Below are positions 41,883 through 54,925 of a DNA stretch of 64,000 bases, piece by piece. The number at the start of each line of letters is the position of its first letter. Within the stretch, counting starts at the first letter, position 1. The translations under genes and the position numbers were made by a program. The stretch lies in contig JADNYJ010000027.1 of NCBI GenBank assembly GCA_015501075.1, positions 248,001 to 312,000 on the forward strand. The letters run 5' to 3'. The notes under the pieces are model-generated. The model worked only from the letters and a program-made list of their open reading frames with translations. It made no database searches and was not told the DNA's origin. This DNA is from Gymnopilus junonius (lineage: Eukaryota > Basidiomycota > Agaricomycetes > Agaricales > Galerinaceae).

Positions 41883-43701
41883 TTACAGCAAGTCACCAAG
41901 ACCCGCCATTTCAGCGCCCGCAGACTCGCGCATGCCAATCTCCCAGTCTGTGACCATGTGAGTACATTTTCTGAGGTGAAAAGCGTGACAACTTACAGCT
42001 GTAGATGATAGTGACGGCCATGAGAATACCAGTTCCGCTTCCGATGGCACCAGACAAATCCGCGGCAACAGAAAGTAGACCGAGAATGGCACCTCCAAAC
42101 GCGGCGGCAGTAGGAATGACGCGCTTCAGCTCCTTGTACATTGATCCCTCACGGTGACCCGCCATGACCTGTGAAGAAGGGTTAGTGCGACGCGCTAGCG
42201 GAAAGAAAATAAAAACATACCATTTGTTGATCCTTCAATTGCTTGGCGACATCTCTTGGACCAGATCCAGAAATCTCAATCCAGGTCTTGGAAAAGAGAG
42301 CGCAGGCAGAGAGCATAAACGTGATATAGATGGCAGTGTGGAAAGGGTCGAGAACGGCCTCTTTGATAGTGTGAGGGGGCGACATGTAGTACGCGATACC
42401 GCCAGTAGCACGAAGTTGAGGAGAGTCTTCCAGGGGCTAAAGAAAACAAAGTCAGGCAAGTAGCATGCAAGATATATAATAGGAAACACATACCTCCCAG
42501 ATACCAAGGATCTTGACGAAGAGGTTGCTTGGGAAGCGCGAGGCAAGCATCTGGGATACGATGAAGACGTTCGAGGTCAGAGCAGATTGGAGCATGATGG
42601 GCATGTTCGAGGTGTAGAAAAGCTTGACAGGATATGTGCCTCGTTGACCACGGAACCTGTTGCTCTTGACGGGGATTTCAATACGGAATCCTTGGAGATA
42701 AATAACAACGGCGAAGATGATAACAGTGGAGATCAGGCTCATAACGTTGGGGAGCCTCTCTCTCCAGAACGCCTCCCTCAGAGCGCGACCTTTGTCGTGC
42801 CAAGTGAAGAGAAGGTGGAACATGGCAACGATAGCACCCTCGAATTCGGAGCCTCGGCCGATGTTGATGGTGGTGGGCGAGAATGCCTTCCAGACGATGG
42901 ATTCACAGATGTTGGTGGCGATGAAAAGGTTGATACCGGAACCCAGACCGTAGCCCTTTTGGAGGAGCTCATCAAGGAGGATGACAATGAGCGAGGCGAC
43001 AACAAGTTGGATGATGAGGAGCAAGCAGACACCGGCACCGAGTTCGCGTGGTTGTCCATACAGACCGGTTAATACGTAGACGGTAGCTTGGCCTAGAGAG
43101 ATGATGAGAGCGAAAACTGAAGATAACAAGTCAGCGTAAGATCCAGTAGGCAATCAAGCCGATAAAAATAAAGATGCAAGATCATTCGAAGTACTAAAAG
43201 AAGGCTTGTGCAAATAAATAACAGACGACTCACGCTTCTGAGCACCGCTGAACAAAGCCCGATCCTCCTTGAGACTGAAGTCAACGTCGATGAGATTGGC
43301 GCCCGCCAGGAGCTGCATAATCATTCCAGAGGTGACGATGGGCGTAATACCAAGTTCCATGAGCGTTCCGCGGTTAGAAGCCAGGATGACGCGCATCCAA
43401 TACAGAGGGTCGGACGAGTCTGACGACATGATGCCGTACAGGGGCACTTGCGAGCAAACCAAGAAAATAAGGAGGGTTACGGCTGTCCATAGTACTTTTT
43501 GGTTGAAAGGAACCTTGAAAGAAAGCAAGTTAGGATATATTTGAGCGATAATTTGGAGTCAAGAAGCATACTTTGCGATCTGGGGATGAAACTTCAGGAA
43601 GAAGTGGAAGGAAAGGCCGGACGAGATTCAAAAACCGAACTAGATGAAAGACATAAGATACGGGCAGAAAAGCAGGATACAGAAAACATACAGCCGCTCA
43701 T
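41883..43701 (-). CDS. SEC61: Protein translocon subunit Sec61 alpha
   Basis: Sec61 alpha forms the ten-helix channel that moves nascent proteins into and across the ER membrane. The first coding exon is only 10 nt (43692-43701, MSG). It joins to [20 protein letters not shown], then [20 protein letters not shown], the plug region [80 protein letters not shown] and [20 protein letters not shown]. Then come [40 protein letters not shown] and [20 protein letters not shown]. The final intron joins VTIIYS to [20 protein letters not shown] and the stop at 41883-41885. Every conserved segment is present and the protein looks functional. Confidence 0.95.
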
Positions 43702-44543
43702 GTTTGAGGTCGCGGTGGGGGATAGAAGAGAGCGTTGCTTATACTGATCGCCACCTCACACTTTTCCAGACGTGGCATATTATGTAAACTCCCAGACACG
43801 TCCCGTTTTGTTTGGTACGCACCCTTTTGCCAAACTACCGAACTCCGGCATGCCGCACTCCTTACTTTCTGCTACCATGTCCACCGTTCCGAATCACTAA
43901 GGCCAAGGATAAAATTTCTTTCATATCTCCTCAATGTTGCGCTGATGCCCGCATTCTACGATGCCTCCGATGTACCAGGATTTTTAGCGAAGCAAGCTCT
44001 TGTGCTAAGACTTGACGAAAACCAACTTGCACTTCTCACCCAGTCTCACGGTGAGGAGCGGCCTCCTACCTGAAGTGGTCCCGAGCTTTATCCTGTGCAA
44101 CAGGGTTGTTGGTCCTCTTTCCTTTTTAATATCAAGCACGTTGGCCAGATGAGCTCGATAGCACTTCCTAGTCGTCCTGATGTTCAAAATCGATACATCG
44201 ATTCGCACGGAGTCTCATGCTTGCCTTGGTCCGACCACCAATTTTTTGCCCTCATCGAGGTACGCGAAACAGGGCGTTGGAGCTCTACTGTCAGATATGC
44301 ATCTAGAAGTGCAACAAATGAGCTCTTCATACCAAGCTTTCTGCAAATAAGGAGATTGGTTTCACTGAGTGGCCGTTGACTGCCGTCTATTGCGCCATGC
44401 AACCTCCAGGAAATATTTTTCCTATTTCATACTCACTGAGCTTTGCGACTGTATAAATACGAGACCGATTTCTGCTGTGGCTCCCCAGACAGCTTCGATT
44501 TCAAGTCGTCTACCAATAGCGAACAAGCAACCATAACTATAAC
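43702..44543. other. Divergent promoter region SEC61 / isochorismatase-like gene
   Basis: About 840 bases separate two divergent starts. Plus-strand frames at 43735-44073 and 44095-44379 are open for about 95-110 codons but show no family motif and overlap minus-strand frames, so I leave them uncalled. A TATA box for the downstream gene lies near the right end. Confidence 0.45.
44452..44459 (+). promoter_or_regulatory. TATA box of the isochorismatase-like gene
   Basis: The sequence TATAAATA lies 85-92 bases upstream of the ATG at 44544, a normal distance for a fungal TATA element with a short 5' UTR. Confidence 0.6.
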
Positions 44544-45430
44544 ATGGCGACTCAGTCTGGTTCGTCTTCATCCTATCCTCGTTTTCGCCCCTCGACTATT
44601 TTTTTATTAGGCAAGAAGTTCATCAGGCTCAACAAGGACGATGCTGCCCTGCTCATTGTCGATCATCAAATCGGGTTGTTCCAAATGGCCCGAGACCAGC
44701 AGCCCGAAGAATTCCGTAACGCTGTCCTCGCGCATGCTGCCATTGGCAAGGTCTTCAATCTCCCCACCATCTTGACCACCAGCGCCGAAACTGGTGGGTT
44801 TCCTCTCTCTTTGCTAGTTTCGTCGTTTTGCTAAGCCTTGGTTACGTAGGACCTAACGGCCAATTGCCCAAGGAAATCACTGACATGCATCCCGACGCCC
44901 CTCTTATCAAGCGCAATGGCGAGGTCGACGCATGGGACAACTCTGACTTCCGCGATGCCGTCCGTGCTACCGGCAAGAAGCAGCTTATCATTGGAGGCAT
45001 CACGACCGACGTGAGTCTTTGATATCTGTGACAATGTTCCTCCTGACTAAACAAATGAAATCTAGGTTTGCACCGCCTTCCTTGCGCTCTCTCTTATCGA
45101 GGAAGGATACACCGTCTTTGCTAACGCCGAGGCTTCTGGCGCCGTGTCCCAGCGCATCGCAGACGACGCCAACGACAGGATGCGCGCCGCTGGCGTTCAC
45201 GTCCTTTCCAACTTCGCTATCACTCTTGATCTCATGAGGGACTGGAGGAACACGCCTGGATCTGCCGAATTGCTCCCCTACTTCGACCAGTGCGTCTTAT
45301 TTTTTGCTTCATCGTTTCATCTTTCAAGTTTGTTTTTGTACCCAGGTACCTCACTGTCTATGGCTTCCTTGCTCGCGGACACGCTGCTGCTGTTGATCGT
45401 GGCACCATTCTTCCAGGAGAATCCGAGTAA
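44544..45430 (+). CDS. Isochorismatase-family hydrolase (YcaC-like)
   Basis: The family contains cysteine hydrolases of the isochorismatase/nicotinamidase superfamily. Exon 1 is tiny (MATQS plus one base) and joins to GKKFIRLNKDDAALLIVDHQ, which carries the catalytic Asp. Next comes VFNLPTILTTSAETG, then GPNGQLPKEITDMHPDAPLI, and IIGGITTDV joined by an intron to CTAFLALSLIEEGYTVFANA, so the nucleophile Cys sits right at an exon start. Then VLSNFAITLDLMRDWRNTPG and a last exon YLTVYGFLARGHAAAVDRGT ending LPGESE. This order matches YcaC-type hydrolases, whose natural substrates are mostly unknown. All catalytic positions look present. Confidence 0.88.
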
Positions 45431-46319
45431 ATCTGCTCATTCATGCACCAAAGCCGGAGGTGTCAAATACGGTGCTAGGGCTGGTTCCTAACTTAAATAA
45501 ATAAAAATGAAAAAAATATACTCTTACACGGACATAGGTTCTTTAGACAGGTATCTTTTGTAACCACTTCAGTTTGAAATATGATTGTCGACCCTTCCTT
45601 AAACTCTTCAGGACATCTAGATTGTCTGAGAGCCTGTCATTTTCAGGTCACAAACATTACTTCCTGCCCGCCGCGATACAATCTACTATCTTTGATGGAC
45701 TCCTTTTAATGAACAGGTGAATTCATTAGAATACACCCGCTAGGAATACGGATCAGAACATCCTTTCTGATGTTCAGGTCTTTCTGTACTTTCAGCAAGT
45801 TAAAAGGAATGCCTATGATGCTCACCAAAAGTAGACTTCTGTTAACAGCGGTACCAAAGCAGCTGGTTTGGTGAACTATGTCTTCCGTAGTATAAAATTT
45901 TGAAATAAATTTTTGAGTTGGAACCAGCAGCTTGCACCTCAGAGTAAGCCCATTTAGATATCTAATTTTTTTTTGAATAGCAATCGACTCTTAAGAGTCT
46001 AGCCCCGACATTGCGAACATCAAGTGAAACCAAAGAGCTACATGATATTACTAATTTGGGAAATTATTTCCATTTTAGGTAGACTCCCTTGTCTTCAACT
46101 TGAGGAAATCGAGAACACACTGCGAGCGCAAGAAGGTATCCATAGAATCTTTTCATGTTCATGCTCTTTAAATTAAATAAGTCTCCTCGCTTGACCTAAG
46201 CTAAGTCTACTTAAGTAAAGTAAGTTGTAGAATGCGACAATTTTAGGACGTTCGGCAGTGCCCCCATCTCTCGGGAGAACACTCCGCGTCGTCTAGTCGG
46301 ATGGTCATTATCAATAAAA
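45431..46319. other. Convergent spacer, no gene seen
   Basis: About 890 AT-rich bases lie between the 3' ends of the hydrolase gene and KAR2. I see no frame with a domain, no RNA gene and no clear repeat. Confidence 0.5.
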
Positions 46320-48871
<2,552 letters not shown>

Positions 48872-48928
48872 TGTGGCGGAAGGGGATGGTGGTCGTACTT
48901 TGGCAAGATTTCTTCAACGCCTGTCGGT

Positions 48929-48936
48929 ATTTATTC
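48929..48936 (-). promoter_or_regulatory. TATA-like box of KAR2
   Basis: On the minus strand this reads AATAAATA, about 58-65 bases upstream of the KAR2 ATG at 48871. Confidence 0.45.
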
Positions 48937-48939
48937 CTC

Positions 48940-48950
48940 CCAATGACGTG
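48940..48950. promoter_or_regulatory. CCAAT box fused to a UPRE-like TGACGTG core
   Basis: CCAAT at 48940-48944 overlaps TGACGTG at 48944-48950. TGACGTG is the core bound by Hac1/XBP1-type bZIP factors in unfolded-protein-response elements, and CCAAT partners it in mammalian ER-stress elements. The site is about 70-80 bases upstream of the KAR2 ATG, where a UPR element would be expected. A palindromic CACGTG follows at 48971-48976. Function is inferred. Confidence 0.45.
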
Positions 48951-49076
48951 TCACCCGAGACGTGGCGAGTCACGTGCACAGCCCACCTATGCGCCAAGTG
49001 AACAGCCAACGCCATGGGTCAGAGTCACCAGTGGAGTTCTGGCGACAACGTTATTCCTGACGGTTGTGCTGTCAAA

Positions 49077-49089
49077 GAATTTTCAAGAA
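49077..49089. promoter_or_regulatory. Heat-shock element, three perfect units
   Basis: GAATTTTCAAGAA contains the alternating units GAA, TTC, GAA with the exact 2-base spacing of a heat-shock factor site. It lies about 205 bases from the KAR2 ATG and 290 bases from the HSP60 ATG, so Hsf1 bound here could serve either gene. Confidence 0.6.
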
Positions 49090-49325
49090 AAAACAGCGCA
49101 AGTCATGGGTCTACTGGAAAAGGCTAGAAATCGTCGTTCCAACCGATATTCTGACGCTTTTAATAACCCTTCAAAGACATCCAAAATCACCGTAATCAAC
49201 CCAGTACAGAATAAGCTCTAATTTGACTCGAGTGCCCGCTAGTTGCAGGCAACAATGAGCAAAAGCGCCCGACGCGCGCCTTTGAGGGTCATGTGACCTT
49301 CTAGAGGTTTCTATTTTGAAAATTT

Positions 49326-49331
49326 TATAAA
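49326..49331 (+). promoter_or_regulatory. TATA box of HSP60
   Basis: TATAAA lies 48-53 bases upstream of the HSP60 ATG at 49379. Confidence 0.5.
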
Positions 49332-49378
49332 GTCTGAGAATTGATCCCGGTCAACCCGCTCCCACCTTTTTCTCAAAA

Positions 49379-50064
49379 ATGCACAGACTCTCTAGCGCCT
49401 CCACCAGATCTTTCCGAAAGGCTGCTGCCAAAGCCGCCGCGCCCGCCTTCACTCGCGGTGCCCACAAGGAAATCAAGTTCTCGAACGACGGCAGAGCCAG
49501 CATTCTCAAGGGTGTCGATGTCCTTGCGAATGCTGTCAGTGTAACTCTCGGTCCTAAAGGTGAGCACCCGGTCCATGTCATGCCTTAGCAGCTCTCTAAT
49601 CAGTCTTTGTGCGTCTCAGGTCGCAATGTCATCATTGAGCAGTCCTTTGGAGGCCCCAAGATCACCAAAGGTAAAGTTTTCTGTTTATTCTCTTCTTTAC
49701 TTCCGTCTCATACCTCTTCTTAGATGGTGTTACTGTTGCCAAGTCCATTACCCTCAAGGACAAATTTGAGAACCTTGGTGCTCGGTATGCTTGGTTCTTT
49801 CTTTCCTCTGACGTACCTCTTTTTCTCATTCAGGTCCTTATAGTCTAGTTCAAGACGTTGCTCAAAAGACCAACGAAATTGCTGGTGACGGTACCACCAC
49901 TGCGACTGTTCTCGCTCGCGCCATCTACTCTGAAGGTGTCAAGAACGTCGCTGCTGGTTGCAACCCCATGGACCTTCGCCGAGGTTCCCAGGCTGCCGTC
50001 GATCGTGTGGTTGAATATCTCTCCGCCAACACCAAGACCATCACCACCACAGCCGAGATTGCCC

Positions 50065-50095
<31 letters not shown>

Positions 50096-51350
50096 CCATG
50101 TTGGAAACCTTATTGCCCAGGCTATGGAGAAGGTCGGAAAGGAAGGTGTCATCACCGTCAAGGAGGGTCGCACCATTGAGGACGAGATCGAGATCACGGA
50201 AGGCATGCGCTTCGACCGTGGCTACATCTCCCCCTACTTCATCACCGACGTCAAGACCCAAAAGGGCGAGTTCGAGAAGCCCTTCATCCTCCTGTCCGAA
50301 AAGAAGATTTCCCTTCTCCAAGATATTCTTCCTTCCCTTGAGATTGCCGCTCAGAGCCGTCGACCATTAATCATCATTGCCGAAGACGTTGACGGTGAAG
50401 CTCTTGCTGCTTGTATCCTCAACAAGCTCCGTGGCCAGCTCTCCGTCTGTGCTATCAAGGCCCCAGGTTTCGGCGACAACCGCAAATCTATTCTCGGCGA
50501 CCTTGCCATTCTCACTGGCGGTACCGTCTTCACTGACGAGCTCGACATCAAGCTTGAACGTGCCACCGCCGACTTACTTGGCTCCACCGGTTCAATCACT
50601 ATTACCAAGGACGACACTATCATCCTCAACGGCGAAGGTTCCAAAGACGCCATCCAAGCCCGCTGCGAGCAAATCCGCTCCATCATCAACGACCCAACCA
50701 CGTCCGACTTCGACAGAAGCAAACTCCAGGAACGTCTGGCCAAGCTTAGCGGTGGTGTCGCCGTCATCAAGGTCGGAGGCGCTTCGGAGGTTGAAGTCGG
50801 TGAGAAGAAGGACAGGTACGACGACGCCCTTAACGCTACCCGCGCTGCCGTCGAGGAGGGTATCCTTCCCGGAGGTGGTGTCGCTCTTCTCAAGGCTTCT
50901 CTTCAACTCGCCACCAACTCTCCCGGAAGCGGTGCCGGCTCGACCCTCTCCCCCGTCTCGCCCGACGCTAAGCCCATCGCTACCTCCAACTTTGACCAAG
51001 AGCTTGGTGTTGCCATCATCCGTCGCGCCCTCACCGGTCCTTCTCGCGCCATTCTGAACAACGCAGGCGAGGAGGCCAGCGTTATTGTCGGCACCCTGTT
51101 GAAGCAATACGGTTCTCAGGACAAGTTCTCTTGGGGCTATGACGCTGCGCGAGGAGAGTACGTGGACATGATCAAGGCTGGTATCGTCGACCCTCTCAAG
51201 GTCGTCAGGACGGCATTGGTGGATGCAAGCGGGGTTGCCAGTCTTCTGACAACCAGCGAGGCCTGTGTTGTCGATGCTCCTGAGGAAGAGAAGGCTGCTC
51301 CTCCTGGCATGGGTGGTATGGGCGGCATGGGTGGTATGGGAGGATTCTGA
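49379..51350 (+). CDS. HSP60: Mitochondrial chaperonin Hsp60
   Basis: Hsp60 forms the double-ring chaperonin that folds proteins imported into the mitochondrial matrix. The start [20 protein letters not shown] is a basic, Ser/Ala-rich presequence, then [20 protein letters not shown]. Four exons follow with short introns: VSVTLGPKG joins [20 protein letters not shown], then DKFENLGAR joins [20 protein letters not shown], which holds the GDGTT nucleotide motif. The large last exon carries [24 protein letters not shown]-type [40 protein letters not shown] and [20 protein letters not shown], and ends in the Gly-Gly-Met repeat tail ([14 protein letters not shown]). All chaperonin signatures are intact. 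It is head to head with KAR2. Confidence 0.96.
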
Positions 51351-51518
51351 GGTAACAGACAGTTATTCTCTTACTTGGATTCTTATTAGAGTGTCAAAAG
51401 TACTTACGTCACATTTTCCACATGCATGATTCTCTTATCATTATCTTTTGTCCATATTGCAACCATGCATCACGTCTTGAACCTATACCTGCATTTCTTG
51501 TTTATATCTTATATACTT

Positions 51519-52458
51519 TTAGCATGCTTTAGTTAGTCTGTCTGCTGCAATCCACCACCTCTCACATAGTCTTGACTTGCATTGAGGGCTGCACTTTGAA
51601 CAAATAGCAGCTTGAAGGGGTCTTGCTCCCAAATGAGCTATCTGACCATTAGATTGCTCACTTGGTTGGCAGCTATCACAGTGTATAGCCCAAGAGGCGG
51701 CGAGCAATTTTTTTTCTGACACTAAGCCGGTTTTTCCCAAAAAGTCTGAATTTCGGCTGACCACCCTACCACCCCCCGGATTTTTTTCATTTGTATGCTC
51801 TGGCTCGCTGGAACCACCCTCAATTTATGCGGGATCGAAATTTTGATCACATTTTCTCAATTATTGAATTATAGGCTATTTTCTGACTCAAATTAAGCTA
51901 AAATGGAAGCGTGAATGACTAAGATTAGGTCTTTTTTGCCTTCTCATTATCTTCAGGAACCGATGATGACTGAGACTCCAATAGCACTGGTAGTGCCTCG
52001 GAAGGAGAGTTAACAACAGAGGAGGTAGATGCAAGACATTTAAAGGTGGGCTTTTGGAGCGAGTAAGGTCCAGGATTTGATCAGAGGATGAGATCGGCTC
52101 TTCTGGGGCTGCAGTTGACTTTTGACTTGTTTGATCATGTGAAAAAGCTAGATATGAGGCGTTGAGAGGTCTGAGCATTGGAAGCTGCCGTCTTTATGCA
52201 TCGCGCTTTCTTGAAGTGCGCATCATACACATTAAGACCATTACCCCAGCCAAGCTTAATTATCTCATGACAATTTGTGCATCTTTTGACGCGCATGAGC
52301 TCCTGTACATTATCCACAGCACTAGAGTTCCTAGAAGGTCGACGAAGAGAGGGTGCATCACCCTGAGGTAACCACCAGATCCCATTCAGTCCAGCAGCAT
52401 CTTCGGTTGTGGGTAGTGGCTCAGATTGTTGAATTTGATCAGGAGAGTCGACTTCCAT
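51519..52458 (-). pseudogene. Transposon-type zinc-finger protein remnant
   Basis: The minus strand from 52458 reads MEVDSPDQIQQSEPLPTTED, WWLPQGDAPSLRRPSRNS and a compact finger RCTNCHEIIKLGWGNGLNVY followed by DAHFKKARC. Its C-x2-C...H-x5-C spacing is like the BED-type fingers found at the front of basidiomycete transposases. RLISSFFT and a stop follow. Downstream, pieces such as SSVVNSPSEALPVLLESQSS continue in another frame. A second Cys-rich frame at 51519-51764 (CDSCQPSEQ..CSKCSPQC) could belong to the same unit. No transposase catalytic domain is seen, so I read it as the front of a decayed element. The assignment to a superfamily is open. Confidence 0.4.
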
Positions 52459-52690
52459 ATGTATCCATAGGTATCATCAGATTGTCAGGAAGTGGCAGGG
52501 GAAGGTCATGCTCAGACATAATTAGAACAAGCTTGGAAGGCAGTGGGCAAAAGAGAAAGCAAGAAAGTTGAAGTTTCATGGACTGAATACATTATTAAAA
52601 TGAATTATAAACAATGGGAAAGGGCATTATAGCCCAGCTTTCAGAAAGAATGGTCATTGGATGGCCCTCAGAGTCCATGATAGTGAGGTG

Positions 52691-52724
52691 AAGCAGCTTG
52701 GCTCACTTTCTATAGGTGTGGGCC
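52691..52724 (+). repeat. Left terminal inverted repeat
   Basis: Left 34-base arm, matching the right arm at 53470-53503 with one mismatch (A for T at the fifth base). Confidence 0.75.
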
Positions 52725-53469
52725 TGCCTAATATTAAATAAAATTAAATAAATTAAATTGAAGAAGGGAGGGAAGAAATAAATAAATCACACAGTGTCTA
52801 TATAGGTGAAGGTCATCTAGCATGCCATGATTTGATGAAATCTGCAGGGGCTGAAAGCAGTCCATTTTTTCGAGGTGCGCTTCGCGCATTTGGGTACAAA
52901 ATTGATCTGGTCCTTGATTTGGGTAGGTCCAAGTAGCACATTATTTTTTCCTACTGTGCTTCGTGCAGCCCTCTCAATATGCATATGCACCAAGAACTGT
53001 GAATTGCATAGATGCCTTTCAAATACTCCAGGGTGGGGAGGAGAACAGGGTGGATTTTTGATTTATCTACCTCAAATGACCAGGATTATTTATTTTTCTA
53101 GCATGCTTTGTGTGCCCTCACCATCCTCTTTAAATGTTACCCAGATTAAAATTTTTATCTTATTTTTCAAGCTTTCCAGATGCCTTCCAATCTTCGAAAG
53201 AATGTATGCAAAAGGGCCAGTTCATCACCTGACTGTGCTGACCTAATGAGTTTCCTTGTACAGTGGTGTTCATTGAGTGGCCTCCTGAGCTAAGGAAAAG
53301 ATCAAATATTCTAAAATTTACCCCATGTTCAGGAATCAGGCTCATCTCACTGATTTATGCTCTAGTTCTGGACTTTCATGCCCCAGAACATGTCGAAGTA
53401 GCCACATTATTTGGCTGAGTTACTTTGTTTGTACATGATTATATTTTCAAACTCAGTTATATCATATTT

Positions 53470-53503
53470 GGCCCACACCTATAGAAAGTGAGCCAAGCAG
53501 CTT
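53470..53503 (-). repeat. Right terminal inverted repeat
   Basis: Right 34-base arm, the reverse complement of 52691-52724 with one mismatch. Confidence 0.75.
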
Positions 53504-54630
53504 GACATCCAAATTTGGTGGCTGGCCCCATTGCAATTTGCTGCAGATTGGTCACCACCAGCCCATGACCACCCTCAACTTTTTTTTCTCATGAACCTCC
53601 TTTGAGACCAGACCACCCTAACCCAGAGGGGAAGGCCCAACAAAGTGATGGTGGGGCACTGGTAAGCAACCCACCAGACAAAGCCCATCAACCCAGGACA
53701 TGCACATACTAGGTAAGCCACTGAAGGGAGATCATTTCAGGATAAGGGGGCCACATGGTCTGTCATTAGTGCTGAAGCTCTAGAACTGGTGCCCCACCCT
53801 CATCCCAGCAAAGCTGAAGCCCGCCAGGCATTAGATCTCTGTTCTGGGCACATCCCAGACCAACAAACCCATCCAGCAGGATTAAACACTCACCTTGCCC
53901 AACCACATTATCCAATATCCTGAGGGGGTGATTGAAGGCAAATGCTGTAGGATTAGCCTTCAAGAAAGATATGAGCTGATCCAGATGAACTGGATAGTTG
54001 TGTCAGTCATGCTGGGGACACAACCTGAATAAATGGCTGTGAGATTGGAAGCAGTGTCTGCACTGGCAGCTGTGAGCTTCAGGAATGTTAAAGCAAGAGT
54101 AATACTCCCCAATGGGAGTATGGTTGAGAATAGTATGACTAAGCCTTGTAAAAAGGTTCAGGTCACTGCTAGAATACTAAAGCCATAGACCACCTCATTT
54201 GGACCACAGTTCGAGCTGACCCCCATCAAGATCAGTGAGGGGCAGAAAATGCCTCCAGAATATGAAGGTTGCTGGAACTCCCTTTTCCAGCTGTCCTCCA
54301 GATGGTCATCTGCTGCTTTATGCAGAGCAGCAAGTGAATGAGGCATATTAGGCCCTACCGCAATACTGAGCTCTATAGCCATAAGGTAAGCTTGGTGATG
54401 TATGCCCTACTTCAAAAAAGATAGAACATAATGTAAGGAGATATAGTAGCCAGGACCTCTGGTCCACCATTCTGAGAGTGTGCAAATAACAGCCAAGGAA
54501 TGACCTTGGCTGGAATGCATGGAAGCATCAAGCAGGCTCCCCAAAGCTTTGGTGGAGTCCAACAAGATAACAATGTAGTTGCAGTCATCCAAGGAACAAG
54601 CCTGAATGATCTGTTAAAGGATAGAAAAGT

Positions 54631-54701
54631 GACCAGACTGAGGATTGAACCCAGGCCCTCTGGAAAGATCCCAAATGCTCTAACCACTGAGCTATCAGGT
54701 C
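54631..54701 (-). tRNA. tRNA-like gene inside the LTR-type element (Arg UCU-like, probably a pseudo-tRNA)
   Basis: The 71 bases fold as a complete cloverleaf. The acceptor GACCTGA pairs with TCTGGTC at six of seven positions. The D arm is GCTC-AGTGGTTA-GAGC, the anticodon arm TTTGG-GATCTTT-CCAGA, the variable loop GGGC, and the T arm CTGGG-TTCAATC-CTCAG. The A box (TAGCTCAGTGG) and B box (GGTTCAATCC) are good RNA polymerase III promoters, and TTTT follows two bases after the acceptor. The loop puts TCT at the anticodon (Arg), but position 33 is A instead of the invariant T, and one acceptor pair is lost. So decoding function is doubtful, although Pol III transcription is plausible. Confidence 0.65.
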
Positions 54702-54877
54702 TTACTGGGTCAATCAACTATTGAATCTATGTCATATCTGAACTACTACTCCAGCAATGCTAGTCAGAAACCCATGTCACACCAAGTGACTGTGACAAAC
54801 CAATTGCCACAACTGACTAAGCAATCTGAGCTTTGAGTGACAGATTACATAATCCAACAGCCTGCCCTAATCTAACA

Positions 54878-54892
54878 CTCTTCTGAATCCTT
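54878..54892 (-). other. Polypurine-like tract
   Basis: AAGGATTCAGAAGAG on the minus strand directly precedes the second TGTTAG unit, where a plus-strand primer tract should be. It is purine-rich but interrupted by TTC. Confidence 0.45.
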
Positions 54893-54910
54893 TATAATGG
54901 TGTTCCCGTG

Positions 54911-54925
54911 CCAGGGCCCATAACC
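54911..54925 (-). other. Primer-binding site for initiator tRNA-Met anticodon arm
   Basis: Directly after the first terminal unit the minus strand reads GGTTATGGGCCCTGG. Its complement (GGGCCCATAACC) is the anticodon stem-loop of eukaryotic initiator tRNA-Met. Drosophila copia and yeast Ty5 prime reverse transcription from such a tRNA half, so this is the expected primer site of a Copia-type element. Confidence 0.7.

Larger units (their letters stand above)
52691..53503. mobile_element. Short non-autonomous element with 34-bp terminal inverted repeats
   Basis: The sequence at 52691-52724 (AAGCAGCTTGGCTCACTTTC and on) is repeated in reverse complement at 53470-53503 with a single mismatch over 34 bases. 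The 745 bases between are AT-rich with no intact coding frame, as in a MITE or deleted DNA transposon. Target duplications are not obvious, so the true ends may lie a few bases outside the matched arms. Its superfamily is unknown. Confidence 0.65.

Noticed and set aside
42587..43072. A 161-codon acidic plus-strand frame
   Set aside because: It is antisense to the Sec61 alpha exon, whose hydrophobic codons read as acidic residues on the other strand.
43735..44379. Two plus-strand frames of about 95-110 codons upstream of the hydrolase gene
   Set aside because: They have no motif, no homology that I recognise and a position in a divergent promoter; minus-strand frames overlap them.
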